Below are positions 6,339-12,006 of a DNA stretch of 12,006 nt, piece by piece. Source of the stretch: CAJUPY01 sp051871275. Lineage in GTDB: Bacteria; Bacteroidota; Bacteroidia; Bacteroidales; Muribaculaceae. Every line of letters begins with the position of its first letter. Position 1 is the first letter of the stretch. The stretch spans positions 1-12,006 of the forward strand of contig JBJECR010000077.1 in the NCBI GenBank assembly GCA_051871275.1, read 5' to 3'. Below the pieces are notes generated by a model. The model was not told the origin of the DNA, did not search any database, and saw nothing but the letters and a program-made list of their open reading frames with translations. The position numbers and the translations under genes are program-made.

Positions 6339-9203
6339 TTAATACCAGGTAATTCCGTTTGAAGTGGAAGAACGCTTGTCGTACTTGAGGTCGCTGAGGA
6401 GGGAAGATTTGACTGCGATGCTGAAATTGTATGATTTGTAAGGACCTACAGGCACGAAACTTGCTCGCATAGAGAAGCAGTGCAAGTCACGGGAAATGTT
6501 GCAGTTCATATATGCAAGTTTATGAGTGTCAAAGTTATAACTTGCAGTAAAACCGAAATTCCAATTTTTCGTTGGGCGAATGTTTCCCGAGAAACTCAAG
6601 TTTTGAGTAATCTTACCCTTATATTCAAGTTTTTGCTTGTCAAATTCGCCGTAACTGTAGTTGATAGAATAGTTTACGGAAAGACTCCAAGGCACGGTCC
6701 ACTTCATATAGCCGTCTTCTCCCATTTCCAAGCCATCGTCTTCTTTCTTGCTTCCGGGACGATTTACACCGGATTCACCCTCGCCAAATGGGGAGGAGTT
6801 ACTGTCTTTATTCTTATTTTTGTCTTTATCTTTGTCCTTATCCTTGTCTTTATCGCCTTTCTTCTTGAAAGTATCGTTGTTAAACGTGTAAGAGAACGAC
6901 GTTCCCGTGCTGGAAAGTCTTCCTATACCTTTACCGCATTTCCAACGAGGAATGTTTACGCGAACGGGGTTACCATACTCGTTTAGCTGGTATGTATAAA
7001 CGTCCCAAGTGGCAGAGAGGTTAAGGTTAAAACTCTTGGTAAGGCGGAGGAGAAGCGAGGTGTTGATATTACTCCAGTTCAGGGAGTCTGCGGCGAAGTT
7101 GTAGCTTTGTGACACCGTAAAATTTTCTATCAGCGACACTTTCTTTTCGCCGATAGAGTCGTTTTCCGACTTCACTTTCATTTCCACATTGTTTGCAATG
7201 GAAACGGATACCATACCCGTTTTTCCCTCTCCCGGCACACCGTAGAGCGAGTTCGGGAAGTATGAATATTTCTTTATTTGCGGCTTGCCGTTGGCATCAA
7301 CGTAGTTATACTGCCCATAGTAGCCGAAAAATGAGGAACTGAAGTCCGGAGAACCGCTAAAAGAAACAGTAGGCGTGATTACGTGACGAATCATTTTCAC
7401 TTTATCACCCAGGAATGCCAAAGGTTTGAAGAAACCGTAAATCTTTGTATCAAAGGAGATTGCCGCATTAAAGTCCCAAACGTTGTAAAAACTGTAGTTC
7501 GTATCACACACCTCAGCGGAAGCATTCGGATCCCAGGAGCGACGCACCTTGCGAGTGTACATCCTGTCTGTGAGAGATATGGACGGTGTCACATTTATGT
7601 ACTTAAACACGTTAAACGTAGCGGAGATTGGAATGCTATGTTTCATGGCATTTCTCCAGTCTTTCACAAGGCTCTTTTGGAAAAATTCGTCTTGCTTTGC
7701 GGTGAGAGAGTTTTGGAGTTGTCCGGAATAAGAAAGGCGGATTTTTTCGTACCATTTTTCATCGCCTACAGCTTTTTTCCGCTTAAACGGATAGGTCTGC
7801 GACATAGTGAGAGTCACGTTAGGAAACGAAACTGTGAGCGTAGAGTCCTGAGTACGCTGAGAAATGTTCATATTTGTGGAAAGCGACCATTTGGAGCGAG
7901 GGAAGCGGTACGTAAGGTTGATGGTACTGCTCTTTGTGCTTTCCGTGAAAGAGCTGTTGTAGTAGCTGTTAAGGTCGTTTCGGGAGTATCCGCTTGTCAT
8001 ATAGTTCACGCTGGCGGAGAGTGTCATATTCGGATTCGCTTTAGAATCCTGAGTATGAGACCATAACACCTGGAAGTTTTTCTGCTTGGAATAGTCCGGT
8101 TGCCCTTTGTCACCCATGATTGTGGTGAGGAAAGAGATGTCGAAATTGCCGGAATATTTATATCTTTTGGCGTAACTGGAAGTAGCTTTCAGTCCCCAGG
8201 AACCTTTGGTGTAAATTTCGCCGGTTAGAGCCAAATCCATGTAGTCGCTGATAGCGAAATAGTAACCACCGTCACGGAGGTAGAAACCGCGGTTATAGTC
8301 ATCGCCGAATGTTGGTACAATAACACCTGAGGAATATTTCTCGGAGAAAGGGAAATAGCCGAATGGCACAGCAATAGGCAGCGGCAAGCCTGCAAGCACG
8401 AGGTATGCCGGACCGGTCACCACATTGCTTTTAGGTTTCACTTTTGCCGTTGTAAGTTGGAAGTAAAAGTGAGGATTTTCGTGATGGTCGCAAGTGGTAT
8501 AACGGCCGTTCTTCATATAGTAATAGTCATCGGCTGTTTTTTTCGTATAGCCACCGGTGAGATAGCCTTCGCCCTGCTGAGTTATCACGTCTGTAATGAA
8601 TGCACGTTCCGTCTTGAAGTTGTAGCTCATAGTTTTTGTTTCGTAGGCAGAGCCTCCTTGTTCAAAAATCGGTGTACCTTGCAATTCACCCACGGAGTCC
8701 GGTCTTCCGAAAGCATAGACAGTTTTATCTTTCATATCCACCTCAATCTGAGCTGCTTCCAGCTTCAGGTCATCGTAGGTAACCTTTCCGTTGCCATACA
8801 TATATGCTTTGTTGCGACCGATGAGGATAAGCGAATCGGAAGAGTTGATAGTAATAACGTTGTCTATATCCACTTTTTCCCTTCTGATGCGTGATTTGGG
8901 CTTCACGGTGTCAACCGGGAGACTGTCTAAAGATGCTGTTCTGATGCTGTCTGACCTGTGCAGATTTTGTGCGGAATCCGGAGTAGCAATAGATGTGGAA
9001 TCATCAGCAATAATTGCATTAGTGTCCGCAGCTGCAATGTTCACAGAGTCCGTGAGTGTGGCGAGGCTGTATTCGCCATCGTCACCATCATCGGCGTTTC
9101 CGTGAGACGCAAACGCTAAAACACTGATGCAAAGCAATATAAGCAGTGTAATATATTGTTGAGAATTTCTCAAAGTGTATCGTCTGTTTAATTCAAGATG
9201 CAA
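6339..9203 (-). CDS. lptD: LPS assembly outer-membrane protein LptD (Bacteroidetes type)
   Basis: LptD is the outer-membrane barrel that inserts lipopolysaccharide into the outer leaflet. The protein has up to 954 residues: a signal peptide (YITLLILLCISVLAFAS, 17-33), a low-complexity Ser/Asp/Ala/Thr region (35-100), an OstA/LptA-like beta-jellyroll (about 112-270, NSSDSLILIGRNKAYMYGNGKVTYDDLKLEA), then the barrel. The barrel opens with the family hallmark FPFSEKYSSGVIVPTFGDDY...FYLRDGGYYFA and ends in an aromatic residue (ITWY). Near residues 780-800 is an unusual Lys-Asp repeat (GDKDKDKDKDKDKDKNKNK), probably in a loop. There is no ATG near the N-terminus: the longest frame starts with TTG at 9203, and a second TTG at 9173 would give MRNSQQYITLL. 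The second is favoured if the -7 box at 9201-9208 is real. Confidence 0.92.
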   Translation of the reverse strand: MHLELNRRYTLRNSQQYITLLILLCISVLAFASHGNADDGDDGEYSLATLTDSVNIAAADTNAIIADDSTSIATPDSAQNLHRSDSIRTASLDSLPVDTVKPKSRIRREKVDIDNVITINSSDSLILIGRNKAYMYGNGKVTYDDLKLEAAQIEVDMKDKTVYAFGRPDSVGELQGTPIFEQGGSAYETKTMSYNFKTERAFITDVITQQGEGYLTGGYTKKTADDYYYMKNGRYTTCDHHENPHFYFQLTTAKVKPKSNVVTGPAYLVLAGLPLPIAVPFGYFPFSEKYSSGVIVPTFGDDYNRGFYLRDGGYYFAISDYMDLALTGEIYTKGSWGLKATSSYAKRYKYSGNFDISFLTTIMGDKGQPDYSKQKNFQVLWSHTQDSKANPNMTLSASVNYMTSGYSRNDLNSYYNSSFTESTKSSTINLTYRFPRSKWSLSTNMNISQRTQDSTLTVSFPNVTLTMSQTYPFKRKKAVGDEKWYEKIRLSYSGQLQNSLTAKQDEFFQKSLVKDWRNAMKHSIPISATFNVFKYINVTPSISLTDRMYTRKVRRSWDPNASAEVCDTNYSFYNVWDFNAAISFDTKIYGFFKPLAFLGDKVKMIRHVITPTVSFSGSPDFSSSFFGYYGQYNYVDANGKPQIKKYSYFPNSLYGVPGEGKTGMVSVSIANNVEMKVKSENDSIGEKKVSLIENFTVSQSYNFAADSLNWSNINTSLLLRLTKSFNLNLSATWDVYTYQLNEYGNPVRVNIPRWKCGKGIGRLSSTGTSFSYTFNNDTFKKKGDKDKDKDKDKDKNKNKDSNSSPFGEGESGVNRPGSKKEDDGLEMGEDGYMKWTVPWSLSVNYSINYSYGEFDKQKLEYKGKITQNLSFSGNIRPTKNWNFGFTASYNFDTHKLAYMNCNISRDLHCFSMRASFVPVGPYKSYNFSIAVKSSLLSDLKYDKRSSTSNGITWY

Positions 9204-9208
9204 ATTTA
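9201..9208 (-). promoter_or_regulatory. -7 box at the lptD start
   Basis: The minus strand reads TAAATTTG, fitting TAnnTTTG, just before lptD. The -33 element is weak (TTTC at about the right distance). The first possible TTG start (9203-9201) lies inside this box, which would put it upstream of the transcript and favour TTG 9173. Confidence 0.45.
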
Positions 9209-9260
9209 GGAAAAAACCGTGAAAACTGAAAGAAATAGGCTTGATTTGGCGGCAAAGACA

Positions 9261-10397
9261 TCATATTTTTCCATTCCAAAGGTCTGAGAGAAACTCGGTA
9301 GCAGGAACTACTTCAACTCCGTTCATCACTCTACGGTACTTATCAAGCGATACAACATAGAGTTTCGCATCCGGAAAATCTTCAGAAAAAGCCTTCAGCC
9401 CTTTAGTGTGACGCGATTTCACTTCTTCCGATGATTTAATTTCTATTGCCACTCTACCATGACCAATTATGGCATCTACTTCATAGCCGGAACTTGTACG
9501 CCAAAAATAGAGCTTTTCCGGTGAATGCGAGTAACCCAGATATGCTATTATTTCTTGGATAATAAAATGCTCGAATGAATGTCCGAAATCTTCCGTTCCC
9601 GGTACTAAATTTCTTTTTTGGCAGAGAAAATTTGCCACTCCAACGTCAAACAGATAAAATTTTGATGATGTCACCGCTTTTCTTTTATTTGATGCAGTGA
9701 ATGCCGGGATTATATATCCGATAAGGGTTTCTTCCAAAATATTGAAATATTCCTTTACAGTGCGATGGTCAATTCCACAGTCTTGTGCAATGTTTTTATA
9801 GACGAGAATTTCACCACTTGTTTTAGCCGCCACTTCCAGGAAATTTCTAAATGTGGATATGTTTCTTGCGAGTGCTTCTGCACGAATTTCTTCATCCAAG
9901 TATGCTCCGATGTACCCGCGAAGTCTGTTTTCCGGTTTTTCCACCATATAGTGGCGGGGAATCATACCATTGTTTACGGCTCTGATAAGGTTAAAATCCG
10001 GTATTTCCGAACTCACAAGGGGATACATCTGTTCTATCACAGCTCTACCACCTAAAAGGTTTGTGCCAAGCCTTTTAAGTTTTCTTGCACTGGAGCCGCT
10101 TAGAATAAACCTTATCCCTTTTCTTTGAATCAGGTAGTGTACCTCATCTAATAGTTGCGGCAGTTTTTGTATTTCATCTATTATGACAGTATCTCCCTCA
10201 CCGAACAGTTCCAACTCTTCGGATAATAATTCCGGTTTTTTGAGCAGTCTCTCATATTCAGATGGTCTGAGAAGATCATAATACCTCGTATTGGGAAATG
10301 TTTCAAGGAGCCAAGTTGTTTTTCCTGTTTGTCTGGCACCCCACAAAAAAACACTATCGCCGTATTCGTCAATAATATTTATTCTGCGCTTATACAT
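9261..10397 (-). CDS. AAA ATPase with DUF4143 domain
   Basis: This 378-residue protein belongs to a common bacterial AAA_14 plus DUF4143 family whose biological role is largely unknown. Walker A is GARQTGKTT (20-28). Walker B is VIIDEIQKLP (71-80) with Asp74/Glu75. A sensor-like FILSGSSARKL (97-107) and GGRA (116-119) complete the ATPase. A DNA-binding-like helical stretch (ILVYKNIAQDCGIDHRTVKEYFNILEETLIG, about 198-228) starts the DUF4143 region. The end carries a PD-(D/E)xK-like pattern, YEVDAIIGHGRVAIEIKSSEEV, of the kind reported in this family; whether it cuts DNA is unknown. It has its own near-consensus promoter and lies 57 bases upstream of lptD on the same strand, so some lptD transcription could come from read-through. 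Such ATPases vary between strains, so this may be an accessory gene placed beside core genes. Confidence 0.93.
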   Translation of the reverse strand: MYKRRINIIDEYGDSVFLWGARQTGKTTWLLETFPNTRYYDLLRPSEYERLLKKPELLSEELELFGEGDTVIIDEIQKLPQLLDEVHYLIQRKGIRFILSGSSARKLKRLGTNLLGGRAVIEQMYPLVSSEIPDFNLIRAVNNGMIPRHYMVEKPENRLRGYIGAYLDEEIRAEALARNISTFRNFLEVAAKTSGEILVYKNIAQDCGIDHRTVKEYFNILEETLIGYIIPAFTASNKRKAVTSSKFYLFDVGVANFLCQKRNLVPGTEDFGHSFEHFIIQEIIAYLGYSHSPEKLYFWRTSSGYEVDAIIGHGRVAIEIKSSEEVKSRHTKGLKAFSEDFPDAKLYVVSLDKYRRVMNGVEVVPATEFLSDLWNGKI

Positions 10398-10429
10398 ACC
10401 TTTTCTGTTTGATTCTTACATTTTCCATG

Positions 10430-10461
10430 CAAATTTAGTGCAATTTTTCTAAAAATGCAAA
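10430..10461 (-). promoter_or_regulatory. Promoter of the AAA/DUF4143 ATPase gene
   Basis: On the minus strand TTTG (10461..10458), a 20-base spacer and TAAATTTG (10437..10430) match the Bacteroidetes consensus closely. The predicted RNA start is near 10423-10426, giving a leader of about 26-29 nt before the ATG at 10397. Confidence 0.7.
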
Positions 10462-10510
10462 TAAAAAGCTGAAAAATAGCGATTTAACTGCAATTTAGTT
10501 TCATTCCTAA

Positions 10511-10536
10511 TGTCATTATTTCATGAAATAATGACA
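10511..10536. promoter_or_regulatory. Perfect 26-bp palindrome (operator candidate 1)
   Basis: The half-site TGTCATTATTTCA is followed without a gap by its exact reverse complement TGAAATAATGACA. A perfect 13+13 bp palindrome is what a homodimeric DNA-binding protein would bind. It lies about 50 bp upstream of the ATPase -33 element and between two terminated units. It has no loop and no T tract, so it is not a terminator. Confidence 0.6.
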
Positions 10537-10542
10537 GTGGCA

Positions 10543-10568
10543 TGTAATTATTTCATGAAATTATTACA
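10543..10568. promoter_or_regulatory. Near-perfect 26-bp palindrome (operator candidate 2)
   Basis: The half-site TGTAATTATTTCA is followed by TGAAATTATTACA. Twelve of 13 pairs match. The core ATTATTTCATGAAAT is identical to that of the palindrome at 10511-10536, and the two centres are 32 bp apart, close to three helical turns. Two such sites on one face of the helix suggest cooperative binding by a regulator of the ATPase gene; the regulator is not in this window. Confidence 0.55.
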
Positions 10569-10584
10569 TTTGAAGGGATGATTT

Positions 10585-10636
10585 GAGGAATAAAAGTTAA
10601 GGAGGCGACTAACTTGTTATTGTCAGTCCGCCTCCT
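10585..10636 (-). terminator. Terminator of the DUF4465-like lipoprotein gene
   Basis: On the minus strand AGGAGGCGGACT (10636..10625) pairs with AGTCGCCTCCT (10610..10600) with one bulged G, giving a GC-rich stem. It is followed by a fairly U-rich tail (TAACTTTTATTCC). It lies about 37 bases after the stop codon at 10673. Confidence 0.8.
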
Positions 10637-10672
10637 ATTTAGATATATATCAGAGCAGAAAATTATAGTCTA

Positions 10673-11458
10673 TTATTCTACTACAACACGGAAATCATCA
10701 AGGCAGAAATATGCCGGTGTGTTCATTCCGTAGTTCGGATCTTCATCAGAAGATTCAAGCTGGAAATAAATTGAACTTACTTCACCTAAAGAAGTCAAAT
10801 CCACCTTTTTCCAATAGTTCAGGAAGTCTGTTCCCTTTGCGAGTTCAACTTTTACAGTACCTGTCTTAGCACCGCCTCTTACACCATTGATGTAAAGATA
10901 CAAATAGTCGTTTTCGCCAAAAGCTTTTGCAGGATAGCTACCATTTTTAAGTGCGTAGTAAACCCAAGTTGAGTTTGTCACAGCCACAGATTGCGGTGTA
11001 AACACTTTGTTGCCAAGAGTATATGATATTTCAAGTACAGGTGCAGCCGGCTGTTCAAGGCTCATTTCTCCCCAAGCGTCCCACATTGCAAGCATGTACG
11101 GGCGACCCTCTTTAACACCTTTTCCTGTGATAGCACCCCACTGATGGTCAACCCAGTCACCTACCTCCGTTCTATCTTGAACGTCGGAAGACAAAGACGG
11201 ACAGAAACCGTTCCATGAATAGTATTTCACACCCGCCCATTCCGTTACGGAAGCAGAGTGAGTAAATTTAAAGCCTGAATAAGACAGCGGAGCATCGTTG
11301 TCATACACAGCGCTCCATGCAGATGTAGCGGAATCCATTGTTACTGCTACATTCTCGAAAGGGACAAGGATTTCATCATCGTCATCAGAACATGACGTAA
11401 AGCCAAAGGCTACTGCCAAAACAAGGGCAGACTTGAAAAATGATTTCAATGAAAACAT
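10673..11458 (-). CDS. DUF4465-like surface lipoprotein under a cobalamin riboswitch
   Basis: This is a 261-residue lipoprotein: signal peptide with lipobox FTSC and lipid Cys23, followed at once by SDDDDE. An acidic run right after the lipid Cys is the known surface-export signal of Bacteroidetes lipoproteins, so it should sit on the outside of the cell. The mature part is rich in aromatic residues and predicted beta (SGFKFTHSASVTEWAGVKYYSWNGFCPS, STWVYYALKNGSYPAKAFGENDYLYLYING, ending YFCLDDFRVVVE), which fits DUF4465. Genes of this family occur in Bacteroidetes cobalamin-uptake loci, and as far as I recall the corrinoid-binding lipoprotein BtuH is of this kind; I cannot confirm that by search. 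The leader carries a cobalamin riboswitch, so the best inference is surface capture of a corrinoid. No btuB/TonB receptor gene is adjacent: the gene is followed by a terminator. ATG 11458 gives the standard signal peptide. Confidence 0.87.
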   Translation of the reverse strand: MFSLKSFFKSALVLAVAFGFTSCSDDDDEILVPFENVAVTMDSATSAWSAVYDNDAPLSYSGFKFTHSASVTEWAGVKYYSWNGFCPSLSSDVQDRTEVGDWVDHQWGAITGKGVKEGRPYMLAMWDAWGEMSLEQPAAPVLEISYTLGNKVFTPQSVAVTNSTWVYYALKNGSYPAKAFGENDYLYLYINGVRGGAKTGTVKVELAKGTDFLNYWKKVDLTSLGEVSSIYFQLESSDEDPNYGMNTPAYFCLDDFRVVVE

Positions 11459-11478
11459 AACTATTAAAAAAACTTTCT

Positions 11479-11570
11479 ATTTCCCGGCAACTCACAGGAA
11501 AAGCACAGCGTGAACTCTTCCTGCGGCTACCATATAAATTAAATAATACAAGTATTTAATTTCCCGGCAA
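11479..11570 (-). repeat. Twin 12-bp motif in the lipoprotein leader, with hairpins
   Basis: TTGCCGGGAAAT occurs twice on the minus strand, at 11570..11559 and 11490..11479, 80 bases apart, each preceded a few bases up by CCTGT. Between the copies, AAATTAAATA and TATTTAATTT can form a 10-bp AT-rich stem. Further down, CAGGAA and TTCCTG can pair around a small CAC-GCT-GTG hairpin. The second copy ends about 20 bases before the ATG at 11458. The motif may be part of the riboswitch output structure or a protein-binding site; which is unknown. Confidence 0.5.
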
Positions 11571-11594
11571 ACAGGCTACGCTGATATCCCCCAA

Positions 11595-11627
11595 TAAAAA
11601 AAGAGATAAGCCCAAACCGCTTTTATC
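11595..11627 (-). terminator. Putative intrinsic terminator in the leader, between riboswitch and gene
   Basis: On the minus strand GATAAAAGC (11627..11619), the loop GGTTTGG and GCTTATC (11611..11605) form a stem of about 7 bp with one bulged A, followed by TCTTTTTTTATT. It lies about 130 bases after the riboswitch and about 137 before the ATG, so it could stop the leader transcript early. The stem is shorter than those of the other terminators here. Confidence 0.5.
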
Positions 11628-11712
11628 CGTATTTTCAAGCGTTATGAGCCTAAATGCACAAAATAGATTCAAAATAATAATTCCAAATGCCGTACAAAGT
11701 CCACTCCGACAC

Positions 11713-11742
11713 CAAAGTTATTATCCTAACTCGTCCGCGCAA
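11713..11742 (-). promoter_or_regulatory. Second promoter candidate, downstream of the riboswitch
   Basis: On the minus strand TTG (11742..11740), a 19-base spacer and TAACTTTG (11720..11713) give the same spacing as the promoter at 3902-3931. An RNA from here would start near 11706, lack the riboswitch, and still cross the putative leader terminator at 11595-11627. It may also be a chance match. Confidence 0.35.
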
Positions 11743-11756
11743 GCATAGGCAGATAA

Positions 11757-11950
11757 CACTGAAATGGCAGGTATTCTGACTTGTTTCTATTGCTGTGACG
11801 CCTTCCCGGGTTTGTGGATTTCCCAGTGACTTATTGCCACAACGGTTTTACTGAAACTTACAGCAGCGGGACTGTCTAGGATTTTCACCTGATTCCCATT
11901 TGAGCCTCACCGAATTCTCTATCGAACGGCTTGCAGGCACCATTTCACTG
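11757..11950 (-). promoter_or_regulatory. Cobalamin (B12) riboswitch
   Basis: Read on the minus strand, the conserved blocks of the cobalamin aptamer appear in order: GGTGCCTGC (11941..11933), the core GGTGAAAATCC (11889..11879) and ACAGTCCCGC (11875..11866), CTGCTGTAA, GTCACTGGGAAA, GGGAAGGCG (11807..11799) and the 3' B12 box AGTCAGAATACCTGCC (11781..11766). The closing stem P1 pairs TGAAATGG (11947..11940) with CCATTTCA (11766..11759). Binding of adenosylcobalamin or a related corrinoid would normally lower expression of the downstream gene, here the DUF4465-like lipoprotein. The output mechanism (transcription stop or hidden start site) is not settled; see the terminator and hairpins in the leader. 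Confidence 0.95.
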
Positions 11951-11982
11951 CAAAGTTATGAATTATTTTCGGGATTGGAAAA
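11951..11982 (-). promoter_or_regulatory. Promoter of the riboswitch transcript
   Basis: The minus strand reads TAACTTTG (11958..11951) with TTTT 20 bases upstream (11982..11979). The predicted RNA start near 11946 falls exactly on the 5' strand of riboswitch stem P1, so the aptamer begins at or within a base or two of the transcript end. That agreement supports both calls. Positions 11983-12006 are AT-rich and show nothing further. Confidence 0.6.
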
Positions 11983-12006
11983 TATATCGTTATTAAAAAT
12001 TTTTTG

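Noticed and set aside
6122..6352. Small open frame across the 33-bp repeats (product repeats ILPLICxxKHT)
   Set aside because: Its start lies inside the terminator hairpin and no promoter is visible. The peptide repeat follows simply from a repeat length divisible by three.
7383..8066. Plus-strand open frame of 227 codons inside lptD
   Set aside because: It is antisense to the LptD barrel, rich in Cys, His and Arg, and lacks any domain signature; it comes from the codon pattern of lptD.
10511..10568. Palindromes as transcription terminators
   Set aside because: They have no loop and no T tract on either strand, and the gene to the right already has its own terminator at 10585-10636.

Overview
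The window reads as chromosomal DNA from a Bacteroidales bacterium (Bacteroides/Prevotella/Muribaculaceae-like; genus not resolved). The grounds are the family content (a Bacteroidetes-type LptD, an S41 protease next to a dCMP deaminase and a 5-formyl-THF cyclo-ligase, a DUF4465-like lipoprotein, an AAA/DUF4143 ATPase), the moderately low GC, the lack of clear Shine-Dalgarno sequences, and repeated matches to the Bacteroidetes promoter form TTTG-N19-20-TAnnTTTG upstream of genes.

Layout, left to right. Positions 1-1165 (minus): the first codons of an unidentified gene cut by the window edge, preceded by an exported protein with a regulatory-like beta domain, a long coiled coil and a TPR-like tail. 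Positions 1263-3912 (plus): a tight three-gene cluster of dCMP deaminase, S41 (CtpA-like) protease and 5-formyltetrahydrofolate cyclo-ligase. Positions 3984-4352: a small lipoprotein with its own promoter and a strong terminator. Positions 4609-6082 (plus): ndk followed 17 bases later by an exported M23/LysM peptidoglycan hydrolase, ending at a terminator. Positions 6083-6338: a convergent intergenic region with three 33-bp tandem repeats. Positions 6339-9203 (minus): lptD. Positions 9261-10397 (minus): an AAA/DUF4143 ATPase with a near-consensus promoter and two large palindromes upstream. Positions 10673-11985 (minus): a complete cobalamin-responsive unit of promoter, cobalamin riboswitch, long leader, DUF4465-like surface lipoprotein and terminator.

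Functionally, the left half is housekeeping: deoxynucleotide and folate supply (dCMP deaminase, cyclo-ligase, Ndk) together with envelope maintenance (S41 protease, M23 hydrolase, LptD). The right end is a nutrient-uptake unit. A riboswitch that senses cobalamin sits in the leader of a lipoprotein carrying an acidic surface-export signal, which fits corrinoid capture at the cell surface. I found no prophage, CRISPR array, tRNA or rRNA. The least explained parts are non-coding: the 300-nt leader after the riboswitch (with an intrinsic terminator, a second promoter candidate and twin 12-bp motifs), the paired 26-bp palindromes, and the 33-bp repeats.
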